Shown here: positions 1 through 11,765 of the stretch, in pieces
Numbering within the stretch: position 1 is the first letter of the stretch
Layout: each line of letters begins with the position of its first letter
Assembly (NCBI RefSeq): GCF_002994745.2
Contig: NC_037088.1
Location: forward strand, 63,630,397 to 63,694,396
DNA length: 64,000 nt
Direction of reading: 5' to 3'
DNA from: Rosa chinensis
Lineage: Eukaryota > Streptophyta > Magnoliopsida > Rosales > Rosaceae
Program-made: the position numbers and the translations under genes
Notes under the pieces: generated by a model
What the model was told of the DNA's origin: nothing
Databases searched by the model: none
The model's input: the letters and a program-made list of their open reading frames with translations, nothing else

Positions 1-1114
1 CATTCTCCAGCGTTCTAACAACTCCGTCATGCATTCTGATTTTCATTGATCCAATACCTATGATCCTACACGGTGAGTCATCTCCCCTAGAAACCTCTCC
101 GCTGCTACTGTCCTCATATGTGTCGAACCATTCTCGGATTGCACACATGTGGAATGTACAACCGGTATCCAAAATCCAATTTCTGAAAGCATTGGAGCTG
201 GCTGCTACCACAAGGAGTTCACCGTCATCTTTATCTTGTTTGATGACTACATTGGCTGTGTTTGAACTCCCTGCCATCGCAGCTGCTTTCATCTTCCCTT
301 CTCTGCAGTTTCTTTTCAAGTGGTTGGTAGCACCACATTTGAAGCAACCTTTCTTGTATTTTTCCTTGGATTTTGATGTACCCTTGTTACCAAATTTATC
401 CTCCTTACTCGTCAACTGACCTGTCTCCTTGCCTTTGACATGAAGGCCTCCTTGAGAGCTTTTGGTCTCCCTACTCATCTTAAAATAAGATTGAATAGCT
501 TCGGTAATCTCATCGTACTTGAGAGAATCCTTACCGGAAACGAGTCTGGTGATGAAGTGCTTGAATGAAGCTGGTAAAGATCTTAGCAGCATAAGTGCTT
601 TCTCCTCATCTTTATACCTCACATCCACCTTTGATAAATTGGCAACACAAATCTGAATTTTATTTAGATGACCCTGCAGAACCCCGCCTTCTTCCATCCG
701 AAGACTATAGAGTTCGTCTTTCAAGAAGAGCTTATCCACGTCAACCTCTTTGACATTGTCCAATGTCTTACTGCTGTCCATATTCTCAGCAATATGAACC
801 TTACCCGCATAAACCTTCTCGAGATAATCCCAGGTCTCCTTGTTGTTCATATTCCCACCGGCACTAGCCAATACATGAACCAATACATGATCAGCAAGAT
901 GTAGCTCTATAAAGCTCTTTGCCTTCTTGTCCATCTTCTGCCAAACCTTGTCTGCCATATCAGCTGCCTTATTCTCTATCCCGAGAATAGCCTCTTACAG
1001 ACCTTGAAGAATTAGGACACTTTTCATCTTCCTCTGCCATAATGTGAAGTTATCCTTCCCATTCAACATAATGGGCATCACATTGCTGCCTGTGTCTGCC
1101 TTGTCATCTTCCAT
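1..1114 (-). pseudogene. Ty1/copia gag-protease, partial and broken
   Basis: Minus-strand reading frame of a copia polyprotein that runs off the left edge of the window. It starts at the ATG at 1112-1114, just inside the primer-binding site. The frame then shows a gag (UBN2-type) region, a CX2CX4HX4C zinc knuckle (CFKCGATNHLKRNC, about 305-346) and the start of an aspartic protease with the active-site signature WILDTGCTFHMC (about 142-177). Gag packages element RNA and the protease would mature the polyprotein. One in-frame TAA at 995-997 interrupts the frame near residue 40, so this copy is probably dead unless that stop is read through. Integrase and reverse transcriptase would lie left of the window. 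The family differs from the three other copia elements here, because its LTR and gag are unlike theirs. Confidence 0.88.
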
Positions 1115-1136
1115 TTCAGAAACACCTTGAGCCTAA

Positions 1137-1148
1137 GCTCTGATACCA
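1137..1148 (-). other. Primer-binding site of the left copia element
   Basis: On the minus strand the bases read TGGTATCAGAGC, the standard plant copia site complementary to the 3' end of initiator tRNA-Met. It lies three bases inside the LTR end at 1152, which fixes the element's orientation as minus. Confidence 0.85.
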
Positions 1149-1151
1149 CTT

Positions 1152-1787
1152 TGTAGTAAATATGCACCTTTTACCCAGAACCTTGTTTCTCTTTATAGAC
1201 TTATGACTGCAAACAGTAATAGGATGATGACGCAAAATATCACAGCAAGACAAACCACAACACACCAACACAGAATTTTATAGAGGTTCGACAAAAACTT
1301 TGCCTACGTCCTCTGTGTGATCTCTCTTGAGAATCACTAGCACTATGGAGATAACAACTTGATTACAAGTACTTATTGAAATCCCTATGCTAATCCCCAA
1401 CCTCTTTGCTAGATCTCTCTATCACCCTTGGCTCTCCCTGCCCCTGTGTTTATATGTAGCTGAGAACTCTCTGAGATCTCTTCTCTGATCTGAGGACACA
1501 TTTTGTGACCTCCCTGCAACCCTATTTATAGATTATAGGTGCTGGTTACAAACATGTCACATTAGGATTCCTAAAACTATTAGAACAAGGAAAGAGAGCT
1601 AGCTTTCCTATTCCTAACTAGAATAGAACTTACCTTCCAGGTCTAAATCAATAGGAATAACTCTTCCTATTCCAAAACCCATTAGGATACTAGAAGAATT
1701 CCTGTGCGCACTAATCTTCATTTACCCATCTGGTTTTGCCTTGAATCCTAATCAATTTAGGCATATCAACGAGCCAAATTCACAACA
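1152..1787 (-). mobile_element. 5' LTR of the left copia element
   Basis: 636-bp LTR bounded on the plus strand by TGTAGTAAAT and ATTCACAACA, giving the TGT...ACA ends typical of LTRs. The left end abuts the primer-binding site. The right end is exact because sequence from 1788 onward matches the paralogous spacer near 44384, so the insertion broke a duplicated host segment. The second LTR is outside the window. Five bases after the LTR are AGCTA, the probable target duplication. Confidence 0.82.
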
Positions 1788-2210
1788 AGCTAATCCTATA
1801 GCTCATCTTCTACAGGTTGGCTGACACGCGTTCAGTTGCTAAATTGCTATAGGAGTAGTTAATAAAATCAGTTGGTCTTAGCTTAATAGTGAGTAGTATA
1901 GAAGACAGAATTTTCCTCATTTGTGGTAATCAGTGCAAAAACTCTTGATGCCCTTGGTGTTAGAATTTGGGCTTCTGATATGTATTTGTAACACACCACA
2001 ATCATAAACACAACTTGATTTGTTTAGATTGAATTGCAGTAGCAATGAAGCATGAATGAGAACAGATGAAAGAACAGTTTCAGCTTGATATTTTCATATC
2101 TAGTTTCTTGATTTTACAACAACCTAATCCTTATATAGGGTACCAGATTAACCTAACTAGCCAAACATGTGGCTGAAAATCAAAGAGATAATTAACTAGA
2201 TTATAATGTG
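1788..2210. repeat. Duplicated kelch-locus spacer, left part
   Basis: Matches the spacer downstream of kelch copy A (about 44384-45005) with scattered substitutions and short indels. For example, both copies contain the run from GCTAATCCTATAGCTC through to TAACTAGATTATAATG. The match stops at about 2210, where truncated retroelement sequence begins, and resumes at about 6770. This is segmental duplication and not a transposon family, since the same order of blocks is seen at both loci. Confidence 0.82.
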
Positions 2211-2402
2211 GGAAAAAAAATATAAACAATACCTGAGGTAAGGCTCATTCTAAATTTTTATACCCAAGTTTTTGAAACTATCACAATGGTACCCAAAATA
2301 GCCAGCCTGACCCAATATTTGTACCAGCCGTATATGACTGTGTTAACCCGCATGCTACGCGCCAAAATTGGATGGATTTTTGGGTAATTTTCTTACCCAG
2401 CT

Positions 2403-4540
2403 CTATATTCTCAAAAATAGATTCTGACGTTGAGGCGTCCCCCAATGATAACCATAATCCGGAAGATACTCATGAGACGGATTATGAGTGTCGATGATCC
2501 AAGGATTGCGTTGTGCCAAAGTATCATTTGAACCCACGGGCCTCCCATGTATCCTAGCTGGGGGCCATGGCCAGTAACGCAAGAGTGCCACTCTCTTTGG
2601 TGTTGACGCCATGCCTACCTCCGTGTAGGGTAGCTCTACGTCCTCTCGTAGGGACGTCCTTCTTTGCAAGCATATTTGCAGCAGATGTGTGATCTCGTCA
2701 CTTTAACAGGGATCGAGATGAGACATAGTGGGGACAGGCCACTACAATTCCTGTTGTTCCTACTGAACATCAGTGTTCTTATCTCCCCCTAACGACGGGA
2801 AGACTGTCTCATCAAAGTGACAACCCGCAAATCTAGCGGTAAGGAGATCTCCTTGCAAGAGTATTAAGTGGCTGACGATTGTTAGAGTCTCAAATCCAAC
2901 GTAGTTGCCCATTCTTCTATAAGGACCCATCATAGAGCATTGTGGCGGCGCAATTGGCACATAAATGGCACATTCAAATATGCGTAAGTACGATACTTGT
3001 ACCCAGTCACTAGCTGTAATGCAAAGGTAGATTGAGCGGCGGTGGGTCGTAGACAGATTAGCATAGTTGCATGCGATATTACATCACCCCAAATGGGTAT
3101 AAGGAGATTGGTGCGCCTTACCAATTTCCTGACTACCACCGTAGTCATTTCCGCGAGATCATTTGAGTGTGCACATGGGAATATGATGTCCAACATCAGT
3201 GCCATTGTAATAACCATCGAAAGTCTTCGATATAAACTCGCTAGCATAGTCAAATTCAATTGATTGAATAACATGATTTGGGGAGTGAGCCCGTTGTCAT
3301 ATGATATATGCTAGGAGTGTAGCATAAGCAGCATTACAAGTGGACAATGTCAACCAATATCATGAAATATTTAAACGTCCGCAAGTTGGTTGAATCAGTC
3401 CATAGAATCCAAATTCCCATGGATTCTATGTAAGAACAGAATGAGTACTTTCATATCATTTGCATAAGACGGTCTCAGTCCTAATTTCCCTAAGGAACAG
3501 GCTTTGTAAAATGAGCGAGAGGCCTTAGAATCAACCAATGAGGATTTTGGTTGGGCCTAAGTGTCTGAAACGCAATTTGAAGCAAAGTTGGTGATTGTAA
3601 CATCACCTGGGGAGTCATCACCATGATGTACGCTATCCATGGTGTCATGGATAAGGACTATGCCAGCCCTAGGCTGATGGTGGACAACTGTGGCTCCGAA
3701 GGCAGCTGCAGCGGTCACACTTAGTCCAGGAATCAACTTTTGATTCATGCTTCGTTTCGCTTGAAAGAAAGGATGTTTGTTTGAAGTCTTTAGTAGACGG
3801 ATTATCATCACTAGGATGACCTATCCTGTCGTGACAAAGCCATTATGTGTCTAAATCCAAGAGATCATCTCTCATAACTTTATTGGATTTAATAGCTCGA
3901 ATAGTGATATAGAGTCCACTAGAAAGACACATAAACTTCTCTAAGATGCGCCTTTATTCGCAATCATTAGAGGTATTGCAAAAGAACTCATTTTTGTTCT
4001 CTACATCCGGAAACGCATGGAATCCTTTGGCTATTCATAGGTGTGATTAGCCCTAGGAGCGCAGAGAGTTTCTGTGACAGTAATCAAGGTGTCATTTGGC
4101 AAGGGAAACTTGGGCTATTCCATGTATTTGAATTAATACTGATGGCCCAGCCATCGTAGTCACAAAGAAATATGCTCAGAATGGAGTCATGAAAAGAACT
4201 CAAAATTTTATTCATAATCAAACGGAGTTACATCATTGTCTCTTAACCATTAGGAGAATCTAATCCAAATGCTAGCTAATGCAAAAACAATGGTAGTCGT
4301 TTGACTTCTTTTGGTAACTCCAAAATAAATATGACCAAGTGAGTAGAGAGATGTCGGTGGAGTAAAGCTCGCTTAAGTAACACTTATCTCAAAACCTTCC
4401 TAGACATCATACTCATTTTGGATGAGCCTATGTGAAGAAAAACTAATCCAATGACATTTACTACAAAGTATATGGCAATTGCCAATTACATCTCTTGGAA
4501 AAATAAAGACTAAAACAAAATTGGCGATCTATTGATCCCA
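2403..4540 (-). pseudogene. Copia integrase/pol remnant of E1
   Basis: Degraded pol sequence on the minus strand. Fragments at 3274-2930 and 2960-2760 resemble the integrase core and the linker that follows it in copia polyproteins (motifs such as TGYKYRTYAYLNVPF and PQCSMMGPYRRMGNY). 2669-2403 matches the stretch before reverse transcriptase (NPSHEYLPDYG). Frameshifts and stops break all frames. The same order of fragments occurs on the plus strand in E2 (about 53040-53890), which supports the assignment. Confidence 0.72.
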
Positions 4541-4564
4541 GCCAGATTTGTAGTCTTCAACCCT

Positions 4565-5602
4565 TCACTCTAGATCATCTTCTTGATCTTCTTGTTCCAC
4601 ATAGTGAGCTTCTCTTGTTTCACAATATGTTTTGTAGGCAGTGACAATTTCTTCATGAGCTCTACAAATGTGTGTCCAATGACCGGATACTCCACATCGA
4701 GAACATACATCTCTTTGCTCAGACTCCATTGATTGAGGCGCTTTGAAAACGTCATTTAGATGGCTCTTAGTGTTGGTGGCGCCACCAACATGGCCAGAGG
4801 CGCTGCCCCCCTCTCTCTTTCCATGTTGACCTCTTCGGTTCTGTGTTCGCCTATTTTGGCAGTTACCTTCCCAAGTAGAGTGATTATATGGTCCAAAACG
4901 TCCAGAAGTATCCCTAAGATTAGGGTTTCTCTCTTGGGGCCCTCTCTTAGAGGCGCGACTATAATTGGATTCCAGAATATGCTCTGTTTCCACGAATCTC
5001 AAATTATAGTTCTTCACAAGGATCTTGTCATGCTTTTCAGCGACATTCATAGGTCTAACAAGCTCATGAAACCTTGTGATCTGTCCTGCAGTAACATCGA
5101 TTCGATAGTTCTTAGCAACCATCAATGCAGAGACAGAGAAGGTAGAGAGAGTCTTCTCAATCAACATCACATCTATGATCTCTTTACCATAGAATTCCAT
5201 TAAGGATTTAATGCGAAGTTCTTCCCACTTGAAATCACAGAAGCGGAGGCTATGCCATCTCACTTCTAGGTCAGGAAGCAGGGAGTCACGGACGTTGCCA
5301 AATCTTTCATCGAGTGAGACCCACAGCCTTCTCGGGTCTTCTTCATTCATACACTCGTATTGGAGCGAATTATCCATATGACGAGTCATTAGGATGATGG
5401 CTTTCGCCTTATTTGCCTCTAAGGCTGCTCTATTTGCTTCCAAAGCTTGGGCATCAACCATTAGCACGTCTTGGCTAGGCTCGAAAATCGTATCCAGAAT
5501 TCCATCGGCCTAGAGTTGCTGGCGGACATCATGAACCCACCTGTGATATCCAGACCCAGTTGTTCCCAATGGAGCAAAGTCACATTTGTTCAGTTTACTC
5601 AT
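4565..5602 (-). pseudogene. Copia gag of E1, one in-frame stop
   Basis: Gag-type frame starting at the ATG at 5600-5602 (MSKLNKCDF) and ending at 4565, about 345 codons. An in-frame TAG at 5510-5512 splits it. The middle carries the UBN2/gag pattern seen in copia elements (RRLWVSLDERFGN, then LIEKTLSTF). The C-terminal part has the zinc knuckle CSRCGVSGHWTHIC at about 4680-4722, followed by an acidic tail. It aligns along its length with the gag of E3 (59994-61102): DERFGNVRDSLLPDL pairs with EERFGNVQNSLLLDL. The stop codon and the absence of RT make E1 non-autonomous. Confidence 0.85.
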
Positions 5603-5976
5603 CCTGAAAGAGAACAAGAAAAATGGTTAGTTTCGGAGCGAAAAAGCTACCACGAAAATATATAAAATTTCTTAGCGTAATCGCTTCCAAGAAATTCAAT
5701 TCCAAGAGGTATTGGATTAGATCGAAACAATGACGTAAGTGGTCGATCATAAATTCTCTACAAACTCTAAGTTTAGAGATCTCAACAAGCTCCAAGCTTG
5801 AAGTGAGCACAAACCTCCACAGTTCGGCTTAATTAGGTCTCCCCTATGATGAAGAAAGGGGGGGGGGTAGAAGAAGGAAGTTTGCAAGTCCCCGAGAAAA
5901 AGAAGAAAAACTCAAAAACGGAAACTTTTAGTAAAACATACCTATTAGGATTGTAAAGCGTATTCGATCCTCGTTG

Positions 5977-6074
5977 TAGGATTGCAGACGAGCTTCAGTC
6001 TTAGGCGAACAGACTTGTAGGATCGCAGACGAGCTTCAGTCTTAGGCGAACTGATTTGTAGGATTGCACCATGG
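5977..6074. repeat. Tandem 49-bp repeat in the E1 leader
   Basis: Two adjacent copies of a unit containing GCAGACGAGCTTCAGTCTTA, with partial related copies on either side (to about 6120). It lies in the untranslated leader between LTR and gag. E3 has a different short tandem repeat at the same place (59745-59850). Confidence 0.7.
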
Positions 6075-6518
6075 TTTTCGATCCTTGTTATAGGATTGTA
6101 GACTGCTATCAATCCTAGTTGATGAAACTGGCAGATGAGAGGCGCGCGGGGCTACTGCTGACAGGCTGCGCGTTGGGCAAGTGCTATGGGAGTACCTGGC
6201 AGGTGCGGTGTGCTACTGGCATGCGTGCTGGCTTGCGGCGTATGCTGCGCTAGCTTGCGATGTTGGGCTACAGAGATATGCTATCAATCCTAAGCTAGGA
6301 TTGCAACTGGTTTGCAATCCTGGTCTGGGCAGATGGCGAAGCAGGTGCTAGGTGGATGCGGTGCTTCAAGGGAAAGCGACTGAACTTGTGCGTAGGCTAG
6401 TAGCGGCAGAGGCTTGCAGCAGGAATAGGGGCATGAGCGCGCAGGAGAGGTGCACGGCGAATGGCAGCGAACTGGAAAAAGGATTTTTGGGTTTTTAGCT
6501 TCTTTCGTGCTGATAACG

Positions 6519-6753
6519 TGTTTAAGGAAAATTAAAATTGGAAGAATAGAGTCATCCTTTTATTAATAATAGGGGCCTCTTTATATAGAGGATTACAAGA
6601 CATAGAATCAGAGTTGTATAAGGAAAGATAATCGTACAATTAATCGGATACCTATAAATATCTCCGAGAATATCTCTAATTCTAAATCCTATTACAACTA
6701 GGTTAAGTAACCTAGAGTTTGGGCCAGACACATATTCTGGATTTACTTGAACA
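6519..6753 (-). mobile_element. 5' LTR of E1
   Basis: 235-bp LTR with plus-strand ends TGTTTAAGG and CTTGAACA, matching the 237-bp E2 LTR at 55730-55966 in reverse complement with only scattered differences. The minus strand reads CGTTATCAGCACGA immediately inside it, the probable primer-binding region, also found in altered form next to the E3 LTR. Confidence 0.87.
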
Positions 6754-6769
6754 AAAATAAAATAAAATA

Positions 6770-7145
6770 AGAAAGGCAGACATGTCTTAGTTTTAGTGTC
6801 TTACTTTACTCATGAACATGACAGGAGCAAACTGGGAACTAAATATCAATAGAGATGGCTTACAATGTAATAATGGCCTTAAATCACACATAATGCAAGT
6901 GTACATAACAGAAAAGAAAAAGGTCTTTCTAGCACTGCTGATATTTCTACTCCAACAGCTTGATTCACAAGGATGATCCACGTACAGTCAAAGAACATTC
7001 AAATAAGATCTAACTCTATAAATTCAAATCTACAGAACATTCAAATGTCTTGGAGACATGCACTTGATCAATAGCCATTGACATTATGTACTCGATCAGT
7101 TTACACAGTGGTACAGTCTCCAGGCCATCAACTTGACCGACTTGT
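6770..7145 (+). pseudogene. Kelch copy C relic: spacer plus deleted 5' gene end
   Basis: 6770-7110 matches the spacer before kelch copy B (about 45421-45755). The match then jumps directly into coding sequence of copy B equivalent to about 46153-46203 (TCCAGGCCATCAACTTGACC). The roughly 400 bp holding promoter, start codon and first 25 codons are deleted, and the rest of the gene is absent after about 7145. It is therefore the stump of a third kelch copy. Confidence 0.78.
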
Positions 7146-7149
7146 TCTA

Positions 7150-7318
7150 AAAGGTGGGTGTACTGAGGGTATATTGGGTTCTTGTTCTTGTTTTAGAATC
7201 GGAGTCTCAAGGTACTCTGAAAAACGATTCTTTCTGTCGACCCTATAGGAGTGTTTCGTTTTTGTACTGCTTGCTGAATCAATATAGTGGACTGACCTCT
7301 TTCAATCAAAAAAATATT
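7150..7318 (+). mobile_element. Possible LINE 3' end fragment
   Basis: A short piece ends with a TTTCAATCAAAAAAA-type tail after a T-rich stretch, like the 3' ends of plant L1-type retrotransposons, which are usually 5'-truncated. No coding motif is visible, so the assignment rests on the tail style only. Confidence 0.3.
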
Positions 7319-8002
7319 CGAAGTTCAAACAATAATAATGAAGGAGAGTTTGGTTATAAAATTTTTGGAAAATTATATAATTTGAAAAGGCCTGTAACCA
7401 AATTCATTGTGAAAATGAATTGATTGGGAAGGAGAGACAACATAACCTGTTATAATAAGATGCTCTGTTTTTCACCAAAATACAATATGCACCGTTTGCT
7501 CCATTCGATGGTCAAAAAATATAAAATAGTAGTCTTTCAATTTCGAATAGGGAGTCCATAATGGATGATTGCACGACTCTTGACAAGTGGAAAAGCTTAA
7601 TTATCGCATCGACACATCTACAATGCCGGCCATTATTTCCAATACCAAAGCAGCTTCCCTGTTCTCCCTCATTACTTTTCTCTGCCCCTCTCTTGCTTCT
7701 GCCTCCTCGTTTCTTCTCTGTTCCTCGTCACTTTTCTCTCTTCCCCTTTGGAGCAGGCTCTCGTCAGTTACTTGAACAATATTTGTTGCTTTTTTCTGCC
7801 CCTTTTGGTCTCCTTGATCTCATAGGAACCTCCACTGCCACTCCCACCATCTCTGACGACCCTGGCATAATTGAGGACTCCGCTGCTAGAACCTACTCCA
7901 ACACTAGGTCTGCTCCAACAACAGCAGGGCCTCCGCCACCACCACCAAAACAGCTGCTGCTACCGCCGCCACCACCACCAAAATCACCGCTGCTGCTGTT
8001 TG
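7319..8002. other. No gene recognised; proline-rich open frame
   Basis: An open plus-strand frame from the ATG at 7561 continues into the inverted repeat. Its first part is low-complexity, Leu/Pro-rich and unlike any family I know. The CCACCACCACC-type stretches at 7935-7985 are simple repeats that mirror a Gly-rich stretch on the other strand. I see no support for a real gene. Confidence 0.4.
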
Positions 8003-8731
8003 CCATTTCCTCAACCTTGACAGAGTTGTCCCTTGAGGTATTTAGTTATTGCATCGAGAATGACATTGATATGGATGAGTTTTTTAAATATCCGGAAACT
8101 CATAATGAGGTAGAGATGGAGAGGAGAATTCAGAGTGTATTAGAAATCGATGTCGAGATTGGAGGAAGTGGAGATATTAGAGGGAAGTTTGAAAGAAAAA
8201 TATGTTTGATCTGTTGCAAGAAGGGGATGGACAGAGTCAGGGAGGAGATGGGAATAGTGGTGGTAATAACAGCCAGGAAGAGAGTGATCTTTCTACTGCT
8301 GTTGAAGAAGCCAGTGACAAATTCTCCGCCGCTGCTCCTGCCGCCTCCGCCGCTGCCACCAAAACCAATGTTCTTGTTGCCATCTTTGGCTACATCCACG
8401 AATTTGCGGAATTTGTCACCGACTTCTTCAACAGCAATAGAAAGATCACTCCCTTTGTGGCTGTCATTACCACCACTATTCCCATCTCCTCCCTGATTCT
8501 GTTCATCCCCTTCTTGCAACAGATCAAACATATTTTTGCTTTCAAACTTCCTTCTAATATCTCCACTTCTCCCAATCTCGACATCGATTCCTAATACACT
8601 CCGAATTCTCCTTTCCATCTCTACCTCATTACGAGTTTCTGAATATTTAAAAAACTCATCCATATCAATGTCATTCTCGATGCAATAACTAAATACCTCA
8701 AGGGACAACTCTGTCAAGGTTGAGGAAATGG
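8003..8731. repeat. Long inverted repeat, 322-bp arms, 84-bp loop
   Basis: Left arm 8003-8324 and right arm 8409-8731 are reverse complements with scattered mismatches; the loop is 8325-8408. Both arms encode the same peptide when read toward the loop. The left arm on plus and the right arm on minus both give SLEVFSYCIENDIDMDEFFK and later EEMGI- or GGDGNSGG-type text depending on frame. The minus-strand frame 8717-8130 stays open through both arms. I do not recognise the protein; it is hydrophilic with a Gly/Asn-rich C-terminal part. A transcript from either strand would fold into a hairpin about 320 bp long, so a small-RNA-producing locus or a failed inverted gene duplication are the main options. 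Confidence 0.85.
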
Positions 8732-9838
8732 CCCTCTATGATTTCCTGCCGTTTATGAGTCTTCAACCAGAAATTGTACACTGTAAATGCCCTCTGCGGA
8801 TCATATTGTAAACAATGATGGTTTCTCATATTTTTCATAATACGTCTGCACATAATAGAGAAAAACATTAATTTTGTCATTCATAATCAATTACTAACTT
8901 GTGCAGACATATAAAGTATGCAATGATCCTAATGTGAAAATTTCCTCTCCTTTGTTTCTTTTAGCAGTGATCCTTGCTATAGTCATAATCATAGTTCATC
9001 TAGAAGAGTCTATTGAGAATTCACAATTGCCTTAAAAATTTGATCAACTAACCTGATGGGTCAATCATAGTTTTTCTTTTTCGAAGAAAATCAGATTAAT
9101 CATAGTTCATCTAGAAGAGTCTATTGAGAATTTACAATTGGCTTGGAAATGGAAGCCGTAAGCTGCAGTGATGCATATATTCCTGAATTTACAATACCTT
9201 CCTAGAGGTAGAAGAAGGAAGGAAGAAGGAAAAAAACCAAAAGCAAAATTACCAATTACATGGACTAATATATCTGAGCTTTTAATCACTACCAAAATTA
9301 ACAAAATACCTACCCTAACATACTCTTTGACAATTACTACTAATTACATCTAAACCCAATTGTAAAAGTTACCCCTCTAGTAAATGTACTTCAAGCCCAG
9401 GCCATGCTTGTCCTCTTCCTCAATTTGACTATGGCAAGAGTTACAATAATTGATGATCGTCGTTCTTAGCATTGTATATTTGCTTAGGTTCCAGTAATTG
9501 TTTTAAGAATTACACACAATACAAAATATTAGACATCATTGTATATTTGGTAGTTCTAAGCATTGTATCCCTATCATTCATCGAATTCATGAAAAACAAG
9601 GATTGGAAGCTTACATGGGTAGCTTTTTACTCAACATATGCAAAAAATGCCTCACCTCCATACGATTGTATTTGTCTGATGCTTGGTCCAAGCGCTGATT
9701 AGCCTCGTGCAAGAGATATTGCTGAAGGTTCTGTGCCAGACTCCCTCTAATTTCCAACTCCTTGACAACCACATTAATGAGAGATCTGGTAAAAACAAAA
9801 CAAAATTAGTTTATAAAGGAAGCTACCAATATATAGTG
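8732..9838. other. Intergenic stretch with a short duplication
   Basis: No gene seen. The block AATCATAGTTCATCTAGAAG and about 30 bases after it occur twice, near 8987-9035 and 9101-9150, a local direct duplication with a period of about 114 bp. The rest is AT-rich and unassigned. Confidence 0.55.
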
Positions 9839-10599
9839 TACTTTGCTAGAATTTCAACCATGGAAGAAGAAAAAGAAAGAAGAAGGAAGGAGGAAGAAGG
9901 AAAACAAAACGCAGAGGAAGTTGAGGACTACATTTTGACTGGATTATCTGATTACAGTTTTTACAGCAAAGTTTTCTTTATACACTAAAATAAGCACTAT
10001 TACTATGCTGCCCCTAACATCCCCCCTCAACCATATGCTTGGGATACCAAGCATAATGGTTGGAACACATGAATCCCAAATCTAAAAGACCTCAATACTG
10101 AAGAATTGGATATAACAGCCGCAATATATGCACAGTTAATCTTCAACCAATATGCGTCTTGAACTCTGGAAAGAAAAATGGTAGAATTGGTGCTTCTTCC
10201 ATGTAACCCACAGCTTATGTGTATCTATGTATGACATCAGTCTTCTCTGCTTGCACATGACAAGTAACAATTTCATTCTAAAATGCATGATCACCATATC
10301 ATCATTCAGTTTCACCAACGCTTAGGCAGGGTTGACGGCTTTGGCATGTGTGAAAATACCATCAGCAAGAGGAATTCTGTGCTTCAGTTTCATTTCCATA
10401 TCACCATAGACAGCCAAGGTGTACAGAGTCTTCCAGAACAAGCAGATATTGCCATATATCTGTACCACATCTTCTTACCTTCAACAACCCCAACATCTTT
10501 ACATCTTCTATCACTTTCCACAATTATGACAGTACCATCCTAGGAAATGTCTACAGCCTCAGCCTGGAAGAAAAAGATGAAAAGTGCAGAAGGCAAACA

Positions 10600-10860
10600 G
10601 AAAAATGATTGGTAATTGTACAGAATTCTGATCTTGAAGTTGTGAATGGTAATTGCACAGAAGGAAAAGAAAAGCTGATAATGAACTGAAAAACAAAGGA
10701 ATCTCTTGGTATTTTGACTGGTAATTGTACAGAAGTGAATTGGAAGAAAAGTCTTGAAGGAAAGCAAGAGGAGACTTGGTAATTGTACATACTTGGTTTC
10801 AATGGTATTCAATGGTAATTGTACATCATTGGTTGCAATGGTAATTGTACAAAAGAAGAT
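10600..10860. repeat. Dispersed TGGTAATTGTACA motif cluster
   Basis: The 13-mer TGGTAATTGTACA or a one-base variant recurs about six times between 10609 and 10853 at irregular spacing (near 10609, 10649, 10719, 10779, 10813, 10840). It lies inside the LTR element and does not match either LTR. Confidence 0.7.
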
Positions 10861-11239
10861 TGAAGAAATGCAAAAAGCAAATCAAGAAAGCAGCCAACCC
10901 AAGACAATTGAATATCTCGAACCAACATATGAAAAGATTTCACCAAAGCACAACATATCAACCTTATAACACCAAATACCATCACCTAACCAGACTGAGT
11001 TGATAATCAGGTAATAAGGGGCAATCGATAAGCAGAGTAGATCACACAACAATAATACTCAATATACCCAACTTAATTTTCCATAAGTTACTGAACCAAT
11101 TGAACTTTCAAGGAAGACCAGTCAAAATTTTTACCAAGAATGGAACGCAGCGTTTAAGCCAAAGCTCAAACCAGATGCTGAAGACTGAGCTCATCTAGTC
11201 CATCCTCATCTTCAGGCACAAAGCAGTCAATGGTCATCT

Positions 11240-11765
11240 CATCCAACGCTCCACCTTCACCGCACCAGTACCACTCTACTCTCCTGCTCTCTTTTCTGCC
11301 ATCGACTTCAGAGAAAAGAGCTTCGCAAAAATGGTGCTCGAGGTTTCAGTCGAGAAGATCGAAGCACCGGAGGTCATCCGCGTCTACACCGAGTACCTCC
11401 ACGACCTCAGCACATCCAGAGGCTCGCGTCACCGTGACGGGGAGGTTTTCGAGGGCGATGAGCTTGTGGAGGCGAGACTGTGAGGTCTGGAGCTCAGTTT
11501 GCTTGGTGGAGATGGAGAGTGTGGAGATCTAAAGCTCATGGATCTGAGATTCCAATTTCTCTATGAAGCTCTTCGATTTTGCTTCATCGGAACTGGAACT
11601 GGAATAGGAATTTGAAATGAAATTGGAATCCAGGCAGCTCTTCTCTTCTGGTATGGTGGAAAATGGAGGGTGTCGATGTAATACGACGCCGTTTGGATCA
11701 TGTCAAGTGCGAAGAGGGAGGCGTAGGAGCTCGTACAGGAGGTCAGAGGTCGCCATGGCATTGCA
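11240..11765 (-). pseudogene. Captured exon-like sequence, unrecognised
   Basis: Inside the LTR element, the minus strand has an ATG at about 11758 starting MATSDLLYELLRLPL. It is preceded by a leader-like pyrimidine-rich stretch and followed, after apparent frameshifts, by coiled-coil-like text (KSFIEKLESQIHEL) and an acidic stretch (VPEDEDGLDELSLQHL) at about 11225-11160. I do not recognise the gene. It is broken by indels and lacks retroviral motifs. A captured plant transcript is the best explanation. A chance GC-rich segment of the element itself is the alternative. Confidence 0.42.

Larger units (their letters stand above)
2211..6753 (-). mobile_element. Truncated Ty1/copia element E1
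   Basis: Minus-strand element retaining 5' LTR (6519-6753), leader, gag (5602 to 4565) and degraded integrase sequence down to about 2403. Reverse transcriptase, RNase H and the 3' LTR are missing. The last 190 bases (2211-2402) do not match the related element E2 at 51729-55966; they look like an unrelated fragment joined at the truncation point. The LTR resembles the E2 LTR over its full length, so the two belong to one family. The element separates the two halves of the duplicated kelch spacer. Confidence 0.85.

Noticed and set aside
7561..8496. A 311-codon plus-strand gene across the inverted repeat
   Set aside because: The first third is simple-sequence derived and the rest is shared with the opposite strand of the hairpin. 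No start context or family supports a gene.
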